DNA of 64,000 bases from Streptomyces sp. CHD11 (GTDB taxonomy: Bacteria; Actinomycetota; Actinomycetes; Streptomycetales; Streptomycetaceae): contig NZ_JABTTS010000030.1 in the NCBI RefSeq assembly GCF_018638295.1, forward strand, positions 17,336-81,335, in the 5' to 3' direction. Numbering within the stretch: the stretch's first letter is position 1; every line of letters begins with the position of its first letter. The notes under the pieces are model-generated. The model ran no database searches and was not told the origin of the DNA. It saw only the letters and a list, made by a program, of their open reading frames with translations. The position numbers were made by a program, and so were the translations under genes. Below are positions 1 to 8,644 of this stretch, piece after piece.

Positions 1-28
1 CCGTGCCGCCCGGAGGCGGGCGGCACGG
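1..28 (-). terminator. Hairpin terminator after the NuoF-like gene
   Basis: Perfect 11-bp inverted repeat, CCGTGCCGCCC at 1-11 and GGGCGGCACGG at 18-28, with a 6-nt loop. It lies 14 bases beyond the stop codon of the minus-strand flavoprotein gene. There is no U tract, which is common for Streptomyces hairpin terminators. Confidence 0.7.
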
Positions 29-41
29 CGGACCCGCTTCC

Positions 42-1652
42 TCAGCGGCCCAGAGCCCGTCGGCCGCGCCCCTGGGAGAGCACCGGCAGATTGCGTGACG
101 GCGCCTTGGCCTGCGGCGCCCCCTCCTCGATGCGCAGGGCCAGCGCCGGGCAGCGGCGCACCGCGCGCAGCGCCTTGGCCTCCGCGAAGCGGGGAACCTG
201 CGCCTGAGCCACCGTCGGGAAGCCGTCCGCGCCGAGCTGGAAGACCTCCGGGAGGATGTCGGCGCACAGGCCGTGGCCCCGGCACAGCGTCCAGTCGACG
301 AAGATCTTCTGGCGGCTGGGGCCGTTCTCCTCGCCTCCGCCGCCCGGGATGCCCGTAGGAGCTCTGCCCCCCTCGAAGAGCGGCAGCACGCCCGCCACGG
401 GCCGTCCGCAGCCGTTGCCGAGGACATGGGCGGCGAGGTCGTCGGTGAACGCCTTGACGGTCGACTCCAGGAACATCGCGGAGCCGTCCGGATGCGAACA
501 CGCGCCGCGCCGCTTCACGTTCTTGGCGACCTGCTTGACCGCCTCCAGGGCGGCGGGACCGCCGCCGTTGAGAATGTCCTCCAGACCGCGCGCCGCGGCC
601 GGCAGCCCCAGATAGCAGGGACCGCACTGCCCGGCGCTCTCCTCCGCCAGCCACTGGGCGACCCGCAGCGACTCGCCCAGCGGACAGGTGTCCTGACTGA
701 TCGGCAGAATCGCCCCGGCGCCGAGCGCACCGCCCACCGCGTCCAGCGAGTTGCGGGAGACGATCGCCTCGTTGACGGTGGCCGCGTCGATCCACTTGCC
801 GTGGTAGCCGCCCGTCAGTACTCCCTGGGGCACCGGCGGGGCACCGGCGAGCTGGAGGATGTAGCGCAGCGGCACCCCCGTCGGAGCCTCGATGACCATG
901 GGGCGGGCCACCGCACCGGACACCGTGAGCATCACGGTGCCCGGCTCGTCGTACAGGCCGGTGTTGCAGTAGCGCTCCGGGCCGATACGGGCGGCGATGG
1001 CGAGCTGGGCGAAGGTCTCGGCGTTGGACAGCAGCGTGGGAGCGCCGCCGACGCCGTTCTTCGAGGCGCTGGTCTTGCGGCCCGGCGGGATCGCCGGACC
1101 GCCGTCGATCGAGCGGATCAGGGAGGCCGCCGCACCGGTGACCATACGGACCGGGTTGCGCTGCACGCGGGCGCGCAGCGCGGAGCGGCGGCCGTTGTTC
1201 AGGCCGCGTTCGGCCAGCGCGGCCTCCATGGAGCGCTGGGTCGACTCCCGGGTGACCCCCACCACGAGCGTGCGGGCACCCATGGCCTCGGCGCACAGCA
1301 GCGCGCCGTCCAGGATGAGATGCGGGGCACGGTTGATCATCACCGTGTCCTTGCGGCAGGCCGGTTCGTCCTCACTGCCGTTGACGACGACGACCGGCCG
1401 GACACCGCGCTTGATCGCCGTCTCGGCGACCGAGCGCAGCTTCTTGTGGAAGGGGAAGCCCGCGCCGCCGCGCCCCCTGAGGTTGATGCGTTCGGCGAGC
1501 TGCGCGAGCTGCTCTCCGCCCAGCGGCTCGAGCGGCCCGTGCACCTTCAGGTGCATGGGCAGATCGAGCCGGTCCACAAGGTCGAAGCCCGACGTGAGCT
1601 GGGGAAGGCCGACCACGCGGACCTCGGGTACGTCGGGCAGGGCCTCGTTCAC
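42..1652 (-). CDS. NuoF-like FMN/Fe-S oxidoreductase fused to a C-terminal ferredoxin
   Basis: 536 aa. The N-terminal part resembles the 51-kDa NADH-binding subunit of complex I (NuoF/HoxF): a glycine-rich FMN loop GRGGAGFP at residues 60-67, an SLBB-like middle, and a 4Fe-4S signature GQCGPC near residue 340 with a further Cys in GACSHPDG. Residues about 449-510 form a small ferredoxin with CRGHGLC (Cys457, Cys463) and a third Cys501 in RRCP; the His in the middle position suggests a 3Fe-4S cluster. The GTG start has GGAGGT five bases upstream. The gene is downstream of a haem membrane protein on the same strand, so together they likely pass electrons from NAD(P)H or ferredoxin to a membrane haem. 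The nucleotide-binding loop differs from true NuoF, so NADH as the donor is not certain. Confidence 0.8.
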   Translation of the reverse strand: MNEALPDVPEVRVVGLPQLTSGFDLVDRLDLPMHLKVHGPLEPLGGEQLAQLAERINLRGRGGAGFPFHKKLRSVAETAIKRGVRPVVVVNGSEDEPACRKDTVMINRAPHLILDGALLCAEAMGARTLVVGVTRESTQRSMEAALAERGLNNGRRSALRARVQRNPVRMVTGAAASLIRSIDGGPAIPPGRKTSASKNGVGGAPTLLSNAETFAQLAIAARIGPERYCNTGLYDEPGTVMLTVSGAVARPMVIEAPTGVPLRYILQLAGAPPVPQGVLTGGYHGKWIDAATVNEAIVSRNSLDAVGGALGAGAILPISQDTCPLGESLRVAQWLAEESAGQCGPCYLGLPAAARGLEDILNGGGPAALEAVKQVAKNVKRRGACSHPDGSAMFLESTVKAFTDDLAAHVLGNGCGRPVAGVLPLFEGGRAPTGIPGGGGEENGPSRQKIFVDWTLCRGHGLCADILPEVFQLGADGFPTVAQAQVPRFAEAKALRAVRRCPALALRIEEGAPQAKAPSRNLPVLSQGRGRRALGR

Positions 1653-1933
1653 TGGCGACCTCCGGGGGTGCCCCCGGCTTCAGCCGGAGGATCAATCGGG
1701 TTCCTGCGGGGCGGGGAAGGACATGAGTCTTCGCCCCGAAAGGGACAGACCGCCGGCCCGGTGAGGCCGGCCGGCTGTCGTGCGTCGCGAGAAGCGAATA
1801 CGCGCAACTCTTCCATCCTGAGGGCGACCGGGCGGGTTCCGTCCCGGCCGGTGTGATGAGCGTCAGACTCGATGGCCGGCTGGGTGGGTGGACAGCCTGA
1901 GCCAGGAATCCCCTGCTGTTGTCGGGGGAGGGG

Positions 1934-3202
1934 TCAATTGAAACCTCCGGAGGGCGTGTTCCAAGGTTCGCCCGAACCCGGTGCGTCGAAGTCATAGGAC
2001 GGCGACGGCGACGCACCGGGGGGTGGATCAGTGGCGGGACCGCTGTTGTACGTGTCACCCGGGTTGTACGTGCCGTAGAGGCCGTTCGTCTCACCGGTGT
2101 CGTACACATCACTTGAACCGAAGCCGGAGCCGACCGAATTGTCATAGGCCGGGATGTTGTATCCGGTGTCATTGAGGGGGTCGTACGCCGAGGGCGGGGC
2201 CTCGCCGACCGGTGGCGGGGACGGGATCGGCCAGTTGCCCGAGGTGCTGGAGGGGCCGTCCACGCGCGGGATGGCCTCCGTGGGCTGCATGCCGAGCGGC
2301 ATCTCCATGCGGGCGGTCGCGTCGGTGAGGGGGGTCTGGCCCGGTGGTGTGGCGGGAGCGGAGACCGCGCGGTAGGCGGCCGCGAAGCCGTTCGCCGGCT
2401 CCGGGGCCGGCACGCGTTCGGCGGTCTCGTAGAGCGGGGACTCCGCGCTCTCGTACCGCGGACGCTCCCCGCGCGGGCGCCGCTCGTCCCGCTCGGAGCC
2501 GCGCCCGCCGTCGTATCCGGGCTGGGCGGACCCGGCTGCCCGCGACCGGCTCTCCTCCAGCTGCTCGCGGTCCCGCTGGTCGGCGGCACCGAGCAGCTCG
2601 GTGAGCCGGTCGGCGATTCTGCGCTTGACGCGGGGCGGGGAGGCACGCAGCGAGAGCGCGCCCATGACGCCGAGCAGGGACAGGCCGTAGAGGACCATGA
2701 ACAGCGGTTTCGCGGCTCGACCCGCGTAGAGGCCGTGCACCAGCGCGGCGCACCAGGCCGGGTAGGCCAGCATGTGCATCGCCCGCCAGCGGGCCGCGAC
2801 CGGCGCCGGGGAGGCGAAGCGGTTGCGCAGGACGCCGGTGATGCCCACGAAGATCATCAGCATGCCGGCGAGGGTGCCGAGTCCGATGAGGAACGCCCGG
2901 CCGGTGACGGCCTCGTCGTCGGTGAGGAGGAGCCCGAAGGGGATCACCGCGGCGATCCACGTGGTGTGCTCCTGGCCCACCTTGATGCCGATGTGCACCA
3001 GCAGGAAGACGATCGCGGCGACCGCGGTGGAGCGGTGCACCGCCTGGGCCAGGATCCGCTGGCGCGGGCCGAGCAGGATCCGGTCCTGGGCGATGAGTCC
3101 CCAGATCACCGAGCAGCTGAGGCAGACGAGCGACAGCACGCCCACACCGAAACTGAGGAACTCGGCGAGCCAGTCGTCCGCCGTGCTGTCGTCCGGTCTC
3201 AC
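1934..3202 (-). CDS. Ferric-reductase-like transmembrane haem protein
   Basis: 422 aa from the GTG at 3202, chosen because GGGAGG lies six bases upstream; an in-frame GTG at 3238 has no such site. About five to six membrane helices fill residues 15-185. Two histidine pairs, His56/His70 (H-X13-H) and His143/His156 (H-X12-H), match the bis-haem pattern of ferric reductase/NADPH oxidase transmembrane domains. The C-terminal half (about residues 190-422) is a soluble, probably disordered tail rich in Pro, Gly, Tyr and Asp. A 281-bp gap separates it from the downstream flavoprotein gene. No flavin or NAD domain is fused, so the neighbour probably supplies electrons. Confidence 0.75.
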   Translation of the reverse strand: MRPDDSTADDWLAEFLSFGVGVLSLVCLSCSVIWGLIAQDRILLGPRQRILAQAVHRSTAVAAIVFLLVHIGIKVGQEHTTWIAAVIPFGLLLTDDEAVTGRAFLIGLGTLAGMLMIFVGITGVLRNRFASPAPVAARWRAMHMLAYPAWCAALVHGLYAGRAAKPLFMVLYGLSLLGVMGALSLRASPPRVKRRIADRLTELLGAADQRDREQLEESRSRAAGSAQPGYDGGRGSERDERRPRGERPRYESAESPLYETAERVPAPEPANGFAAAYRAVSAPATPPGQTPLTDATARMEMPLGMQPTEAIPRVDGPSSTSGNWPIPSPPPVGEAPPSAYDPLNDTGYNIPAYDNSVGSGFGSSDVYDTGETNGLYGTYNPGDTYNSGPATDPPPGASPSPSYDFDAPGSGEPWNTPSGGFN

Positions 3203-3508
3203 GGCCTGCCTCCCGACGTCACGACGCGGAGCGGGCACGACGGAGCCGCAGCCGACCGGCCCCGAGCGAGGGGTGGGCTGCTGTCTGGACGAGGGTTCAT
3301 GGGGGCAACTCCGAACGGTTCGGTAAAGCGGTCCCGCTGCCGAACTCTAAGCCCCGTCGTACCGATCAGTACGAGGTTTGAGTTATTGCGCTGTTATCAA
3401 AAGACAATGAGGACGTTGTGATGTCCCTTAGTGGTTGTTACGCGAAGTAACTTTGAACCGAGGTCAAGGTGGCGTGGAAGTGCGTCGCGGCGCGATCGGC
3501 GGCTGCGG
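3203..3508. other. Intergenic region between the divergent redox operon and leuS
   Basis: About 300 bases, locally AT-richer than the rest of the window (3370-3460). It must hold the promoter of the minus-strand redox operon. The only clear structure is an inverted repeat, GTTAC (3437-3441), 5 nt, GTAAC (3447-3451). I see no gene in it. Confidence 0.5.
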
Positions 3509-3514
3509 TACCCT
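3509..3514 (+). promoter_or_regulatory. Candidate -10 box of the leuS leader
   Basis: TACCCT lies seven bases before the leader ATG at 3521, so transcription would start at or next to that ATG and the leader peptide would be leaderless. I cannot find a convincing -35 box at the expected distance, so this is tentative. Confidence 0.35.
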
Positions 3515-3520
3515 GACGCC

Positions 3521-3559
3521 ATGCGTGCCGTACGCCTTCTGCTTAGCGGGCCGCGCTGA
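3521..3559 (+). CDS. Leucine-rich leader peptide of leuS
   Basis: 12 codons read M-R-A-V-R-L-L-L-S-G-P-R, then TGA. Codons 6-8 are CTT CTG CTT: three leucines in a row, two using CTT, which is rare in such a GC-rich genome. An intrinsic terminator lies 46 bases after the stop, and leuS starts 127 bases after it. The arrangement is that of a classical transcription attenuator in which ribosome pausing at Leu codons reports charged tRNA-Leu. No clear ribosome binding site precedes it, and a leaderless start is likely. Confidence 0.65.
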   Translation: MRAVRLLLSGPR

Positions 3560-3629
3560 TCAGTCCCGACCGCCGGTGACCGGCAGGCCGGAATCGGCGC
3601 GGCGTCCCCTCCTGTGCGAGGGGATTTTT
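3550..3629 (+). promoter_or_regulatory. leuS attenuator RNA with intrinsic terminator
   Basis: GCCGCGCTGAT (3550-3560) can pair over 11 bp (one G-U) with ATCGGCGCGGC (3593-3603), enclosing a small hairpin GCCGG-TGA-CCGGC (3572-3584). Directly after it TCCCCTC (3605-3611) pairs with GAGGGGA (3618-3624), followed by TTTTT (3625-3629). U-tract terminators are uncommon in Streptomyces, which makes this one conspicuous. The 5' arm of the long stem contains the leader stop codon, so ribosome position should change the fold. A possible alternative partner for the terminator arm is AGTCCC (3562-3567) with GGGATT (3621-3626). Confidence 0.65.
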
Positions 3630-3685
3630 CATTTCCGCCGGAGCCGCAGCAGCGGGCAGAGACGATCGATGGAGCTTTGAGGATC

Positions 3686-6559
3686 ATGAGCGAGACGAAC
3701 CCCGCAGCCGCGGAGGCCGCGCCGCACCGCTACACGGCCGCCCTGGCGGCCGAGATCGAGGCACGCTGGCAGGACTTCTGGGACGCCGACGGGACGTACG
3801 CCGCGCCCAACCCCAAGGGTGACCTGGCGGGCGACGCGGAGCTGGCCGCCCGGCCCAAGAAGTTCATCATGGACATGTTCCCCTACCCGTCGGGTGCCGG
3901 CCTGCACGTCGGCCACCCCCTGGGCTACATCGCCACCGACGTCTTCGCCCGTTTCCAGCGCATGACCGGGCACAACGTCCTGCACACCCTGGGCTTCGAC
4001 GCCTTCGGCCTGCCCGCCGAGCAGTACGCCGTGCAGACCGGCACGCACCCGCGCGCCTCCACCGAGTCCAACATGGAGAACATGAAGTCCCAGCTGCGCC
4101 GGCTGGGTCTGGGCCACGACAAGCGCCGGTCGTTCGCCACGATCGACCCGGACTACTACAAGTGGACCCAGTGGATCTTCCTGCAGATCTTCAACTCCTG
4201 GTACGACGACGAGGCCGAGCGGGCCCGCCCGATCTCCGAGCTGATCGAACGGTTCGAGTCCGGTGAGCGCGGCGTCCCCGGCGGCCGCTCCTGGAGTGAG
4301 CTGACCGAAGCCGAGCGCGCCGACGTCCTGGGCGGGTACCGCCTGGCCTACGCCTCCGACGCGCCGGTGAACTGGTGCCCCGGCCTGGGCACGGTCCTGG
4401 CCAACGAGGAGGTCACCGCCGACGGCCGCTCCGAGCGTGGCAACTTCCCCGTCTTCAAGGCCAAGCTGCGCCAGTGGAACATGCGGATCACGGCTTACGC
4501 CGACCGCCTCCTGGACGACCTGGACGCCCTGGACTGGCCCGAGGCCATCAAGCTGCAGCAGCGCAACTGGATCGGACGCTCCGAGGGCGCCCGCGTCGAC
4601 TTCCCCATCGACGGCGAGGACATCACCGTCTTCACCACGCGCCCCGACACCCTGTTCGGCGCCACCTACATGGTGCTGGCGCCCGAGCACCCGCTGGTCG
4701 AGAAGTTCACCCCCGGCACCTGGCCGGAGGGCACCCACGACGTGTGGACCGGCGGCCACGCCACCCCGGCCGAGGCGGTCGCCGCCTACCGCGCGCAGGC
4801 CGCCTCCAAGTCCGACGTCGAGCGGCAGGCCGAGGCCAAGGACAAGACCGGCGTCTTCATCGGCTCCTACGCGACCAACCCGGTCAACGGCGAGCGGGTG
4901 CCCGTCTTCATCGCCGACTACGTCCTGATGGGCTACGGCACCGGCGCGATCATGGCCGTACCGGCCGGCGACCAGCGTGACTTCGAGTTCGCGCGCGCCT
5001 TCGAGCTGCCGATCCGCTGCATCGTCGAACCGACCGACGGCCGCGGCACGGACACCGCGACGTGGGAGAACGCCTTCTCCTCCTACGACGCGAAGATCAT
5101 CGGCTCGTCGAACGACCAGGTGTCCCTGGACGGCCTGGGCGTCGCCGAGGCCAAGACCCGCATCATCGACTGGCTGGAGCGCGGGGGCCACGGCGAGGGC
5201 ACGGTCAACTTCCGCCTGCGTGACTGGCTGTTCAGCCGCCAGCGCTACTGGGGCGAGCCCTTCCCGATCGTGTACGACGAGGACGGCACCGCCCACGCCC
5301 TGCCCGAGTCGATGCTGCCGCTGGAGCTGCCCGAGGTCGAGGACTACTCGCCGCGCACCTTCGACCCGGACGACGCAGACACCCAGCCCGAGACACCGCT
5401 GTCCCGCAACGAGGACTGGGTGAACGTCACCCTGGACCTGGGCGACGGCCGCGGCCCGCGCAGGTACCGCCGCGAGACCAACACCATGCCCAACTGGGCC
5501 GGTTCCTGCTGGTACGAGCTGCGCTACCTGGACCCGCACAACGGCGGGAAACTGGTCGACCCGGAGATCGAGCGGTACTGGATGGGCCCGCGCGAGGGCA
5601 TGCCGCACGGCGGTGTCGACCTGTACGTCGGCGGCGCCGAACACGCCGTACTGCACCTGCTGTACGCCCGCTTCTGGTCCAAGGTGCTGTTCGACCTGGG
5701 GCACGTCTCCTCCGCCGAGCCGTTCCACAAGCTGTTCAACCAGGGCATGATCCAGGCCTACGTCTACCGCGACAGCCGGGGCATCGCCGTACCGGCCGCC
5801 GAGGTGGAGGAGCGCGACGGCGGCTACTGGTACCAGGGCGAGAAGGTCTCCCGGCTGCTGGGCAAGATGGGCAAGTCCCTGAAGAACGCGGTCACCCCGG
5901 ACGAGATCTGCGCCGAGTACGGCGCCGACACCCTGCGGCTGTACGAGATGGCCATGGGCCCGCTGGACGTGTCGCGGCCGTGGGACACCCGCGCGGTGGT
6001 CGGTCAGTTCCGGCTGCTGCAGCGGCTGTGGCGCAACATCGTCGACGAGGCGACCGGCGAGGTGACCGTCGTCGACACGGAGGAAGTGGACGAGGACACC
6101 CTGCGCGCGCTGCACAAGGCGATCGACGGCGTGCGCGGCGACCTGGAGGGCATGCGGTTCAACACCGCCATCGCCAAGGTCACCGAGCTGAACAACCACC
6201 TGACCAAGCGGGCCGGAGCCCTGCCGCGTCCGGTCGCGGAGGCTCTGGTGCTGCTGGTGGCGCCGCTGGCCCCGCACATCGCCGAGGAGCTGTGGCGCAA
6301 GCTGGGGCACACCGACTCGGTGGTGCACCGGGACTTCCCGGTGGCCGACCCGGCGTACGTGGTCGACGAGACCGTCACCTGCGTCGTGCAGATCAAGGGC
6401 AAGGTCAAGGCGCGCCTGGAGGTGTCCCCGGGCATCTCCGAGGACGAGCTGGAGAAGACCGCGCTGGCCGACGAGAAGGTCGTCACGGCGCTGGACGGGG
6501 CCGGGATCCGCAAGGTGATCGTGCGGGCGCCGAAGCTGGTGAACATCGTTCCGGCGTGA
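3686..6559 (+). CDS. leuS: Leucyl-tRNA synthetase
   Basis: 957 aa, class I aminoacyl-tRNA synthetase that charges tRNA-Leu in the cytoplasm. The HIGH-type motif is HVGH at residues 74-77; the KMSKS-type loop is KMGKS at about 727-731. A full editing (CP1) domain lies between them. The ATG at 3686 is preferred over an in-frame GTG at 3614 because it gives the normal N-terminus, has GAGG a few bases upstream, and 3614 lies inside the terminator hairpin of the leader. Expression is probably attenuated through the leader peptide upstream. Confidence 0.97.
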   Translation: MSETNPAAAEAAPHRYTAALAAEIEARWQDFWDADGTYAAPNPKGDLAGDAELAARPKKFIMDMFPYPSGAGLHVGHPLGYIATDVFARFQRMTGHNVLHTLGFDAFGLPAEQYAVQTGTHPRASTESNMENMKSQLRRLGLGHDKRRSFATIDPDYYKWTQWIFLQIFNSWYDDEAERARPISELIERFESGERGVPGGRSWSELTEAERADVLGGYRLAYASDAPVNWCPGLGTVLANEEVTADGRSERGNFPVFKAKLRQWNMRITAYADRLLDDLDALDWPEAIKLQQRNWIGRSEGARVDFPIDGEDITVFTTRPDTLFGATYMVLAPEHPLVEKFTPGTWPEGTHDVWTGGHATPAEAVAAYRAQAASKSDVERQAEAKDKTGVFIGSYATNPVNGERVPVFIADYVLMGYGTGAIMAVPAGDQRDFEFARAFELPIRCIVEPTDGRGTDTATWENAFSSYDAKIIGSSNDQVSLDGLGVAEAKTRIIDWLERGGHGEGTVNFRLRDWLFSRQRYWGEPFPIVYDEDGTAHALPESMLPLELPEVEDYSPRTFDPDDADTQPETPLSRNEDWVNVTLDLGDGRGPRRYRRETNTMPNWAGSCWYELRYLDPHNGGKLVDPEIERYWMGPREGMPHGGVDLYVGGAEHAVLHLLYARFWSKVLFDLGHVSSAEPFHKLFNQGMIQAYVYRDSRGIAVPAAEVEERDGGYWYQGEKVSRLLGKMGKSLKNAVTPDEICAEYGADTLRLYEMAMGPLDVSRPWDTRAVVGQFRLLQRLWRNIVDEATGEVTVVDTEEVDEDTLRALHKAIDGVRGDLEGMRFNTAIAKVTELNNHLTKRAGALPRPVAEALVLLVAPLAPHIAEELWRKLGHTDSVVHRDFPVADPAYVVDETVTCVVQIKGKVKARLEVSPGISEDELEKTALADEKVVTALDGAGIRKVIVRAPKLVNIVPA

Positions 6560-6593
6560 GGTGGCGCGGGGCCGGCTGGTCTCCTCGGGACCC

Positions 6594-6655
6594 GTCCGGT
6601 CCGGTGGCAGGTCCGGTCCGGTTCGGTGGCCGGTCCGGTCCGGTCCGGTGGCCGG
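6594..6655. repeat. CCGGT-type short tandem repeats after leuS
   Basis: The 60 bases after leuS consist of runs of CCGGT and two imperfect copies of a GGTGGCnGGTCCGGTCCGGT-like unit. They continue into repeats of GGGCTGGGT at 6661-6690. No coding function is seen; part may fold as the leuS terminator. Confidence 0.5.
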
Positions 6656-6842
6656 GCGCGGGGCTGGGTAAAGGGCTGGGTGAAGGGTGGGCCTCGTGTC
6701 CGGATCCGGCCGTGGCTCGGGGTAGTCCCCTACGGGCAGGGTGGGGGTTCTCGCGGAACTCAGCACCCGCCCGTTGCGTTTACCGTTGAAGAGCGGCGCG
6801 GAGTGTGCCGGAACAGGCCGAAGGGCCCGGAGGAGGAGCCTC

Positions 6843-7598
6843 GTGGAAGCGGTGTTCGCAGTGGTCGCCCTGCTCTTCGTGCTCTTTGTGGTGCTCGGCG
6901 TCTACGCCACGGTGAAGGTCGTCGGCGCCGCCAAGCGCAGCGCCGACCGCCACATCACCCAGGCCCGGCGCACGGTCGAGGACCACACCCTGAGAGCCAA
7001 GGCCTTCGCCCAGACGGGCCCGGCCGGCGAGATCGCCCAGCTCCGGCTGCGGCTGCGCACCTCCATGCGGGCCACTCAGGACGCGCTGGAGTCCGCCGTC
7101 ACCGAGGACGAGTCCATCAGGGAGTCCCTCGGCCTCTTCCAGCGCCTGAGCGCACACGGCCATGAACTGGACGGAGAGCTCAGGCGCCTGGAATCCGAAC
7201 CGGACCGCACCACCCTCTCCGCGCGGCTGCCCGAACTGCGCGAGCGCACCGAGCGGGTCACCAGCTCCGCGGACTCCCTGCGCTGGGCGGTCCGCGACCG
7301 CGCCGACCGCTTCGCGGGAGACGACCTGGACTCCCTGAGCCGGCAGATCGACATGGAGACCGGGGCCCTGCGGCACTGGACCACCACGGAGCAGCAGCCC
7401 GCGCCCCCGCGCTGGCCCGAGGCGCCGGCCGCCGACGCTCCGGCGGCCGGCCAGACCTGGCCCGACACCCCGGAGCCCGCCGCTGGGCAGCAGCCGGAAC
7501 AGGACACCGCGGACACCGCGCGGCCCGCACTCGACCCGCCCGCCCAGCGTCCCGTCTACCCCTGGCAGAAGAAGCCGCGCCCGGAGAGCACCACCTGA
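6843..7598 (+). CDS. Membrane-anchored coiled-coil protein
   Basis: 251 aa from the GTG at 6843, which has GGAGGAG upstream with 4-nt spacing. One N-terminal membrane helix (about residues 4-24) is followed by a charged, helical region to about residue 185 that looks like coiled coil, then a Pro/Ala/Gln-rich tail. The topology suggests a membrane-anchored protein with a helical cytoplasmic or wall-facing domain. I do not recognise a functional family. It lies between leuS and degV and is likely transcribed with or just before degV. Confidence 0.75.
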   Translation: MEAVFAVVALLFVLFVVLGVYATVKVVGAAKRSADRHITQARRTVEDHTLRAKAFAQTGPAGEIAQLRLRLRTSMRATQDALESAVTEDESIRESLGLFQRLSAHGHELDGELRRLESEPDRTTLSARLPELRERTERVTSSADSLRWAVRDRADRFAGDDLDSLSRQIDMETGALRHWTTTEQQPAPPRWPEAPAADAPAAGQTWPDTPEPAAGQQPEQDTADTARPALDPPAQRPVYPWQKKPRPESTT

Positions 7599-7692
7599 GA
7601 ACCACCTGAGCACCACCTGATCCGGCCACGGCCACAGGCGGCCCGCGGGGCCGGGCTGCCGCACGGGCACTACGCCAGGTAACCTCCAGCTC

Positions 7693-8538
7693 ATGTCCCG
7701 CCATGTCGCGATCGTCACTGATTCAACGGCCTACCTTCCGGCCCCGACGATGGAGCGGCACCGCATCACGGCGGTCCCCCTGACCGTGGTGCTGGGCGAC
7801 CGGGCCCTCGAGGAGGGCACCGAGATCTCCACCCGGTCCCTCGCCCAGGCTTTGCAGAAGCGGCGCCCGGTGACGACGTCCCGGCCGGGCCCCGAGGTCT
7901 TCGCCGAGACCTACCGCAGGGTCGCTGAATCCGGCGCCACCGGCATCGTCTCCCTGCACCTGTCCGCCGAGCTCTCCGGCACCTACGACGCGGCGGTGGT
8001 CGCCGCCCGGCAGGCACCGGTTCCGGTGCGGGTCGTGGACACCGGCATGATCGCGATGGCGCTCGGGTTCTGCGCGCTGGCGGCGGCGGAGACCGCGGAG
8101 GCGGGCGGCACCGTCGACGAGGCGGTCACCTCCGCCGAGAAGCGGGCGGCCGGCACGTCGGCCTACTTCTACGTGGACACCCTCGACTATCTGCGCCGCG
8201 GCGGCCGGATCGGCGCCGCGCAGGCCCTGCTGGGCTCGGCGCTGGCGGTCAAGCCGCTGCTGGAGCTGGCCGGCGGCCGTATCGAACCGCTGGAGAAGGT
8301 GCGTACGGCATCGAAGGCGATCGCCCGCCTCGAGGAGATCGCCGCCGACCGGGCGGGCGCGGCGGATGTCGACATCGCCGTTCACCATCTGGCCGCCCCC
8401 GAACGCGCGGCGGCGCTCGCGGAGCGCCTGCGGACCCGGCTGCCGGGACTGGCCGATCTGCATGTCAGCGAGGTGGGCGCCGTGATCGGGGCGCATACGG
8501 GGCCCGGGCTGCTGGGGGTCGTGGTCTCGGCCAGGTGA
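7693..8538 (+). CDS. DegV family fatty-acid-binding protein
   Basis: 281 aa. DegV/FakB proteins bind a fatty acid in a two-domain fold and can present it to a fatty acid kinase for phosphorylation. Typical sequence features are the N-terminal IVTDSTAYLP, the VTTSRPGP segment near residue 57 that contacts the carboxylate, and a YVDTLDYLRRGGRIG stretch near residue 157. The length is normal for the family. It precedes comEA by about 100 bases on the same strand. The substrate or partner kinase is not shown by this window. Confidence 0.9.
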   Translation: MSRHVAIVTDSTAYLPAPTMERHRITAVPLTVVLGDRALEEGTEISTRSLAQALQKRRPVTTSRPGPEVFAETYRRVAESGATGIVSLHLSAELSGTYDAAVVAARQAPVPVRVVDTGMIAMALGFCALAAAETAEAGGTVDEAVTSAEKRAAGTSAYFYVDTLDYLRRGGRIGAAQALLGSALAVKPLLELAGGRIEPLEKVRTASKAIARLEEIAADRAGAADVDIAVHHLAAPERAAALAERLRTRLPGLADLHVSEVGAVIGAHTGPGLLGVVVSAR

Positions 8539-8644
8539 GGCCGGTGCGCTCGCAGGGGTGACGGAGTTGTCCACAAGCAGGCGGTGATCCACCGAAAACA
8601 GGCAAGATCATCGTGTTGGGGCCGGTGTGCCGGATGCTCCTGGC

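Noticed and set aside
273..1856. Long plus-strand open frame opposite the NuoF-like gene
   Set aside because: It mirrors the minus-strand gene, as high-GC DNA often does. The protein is Arg/Ala/Gly-rich without domains, and the minus strand has clear cofactor motifs.
3629..6766. Very long minus-strand frame opposite leuS
   Set aside because: The plus strand encodes an unmistakable leucyl-tRNA synthetase; the antisense product has no recognisable motif.
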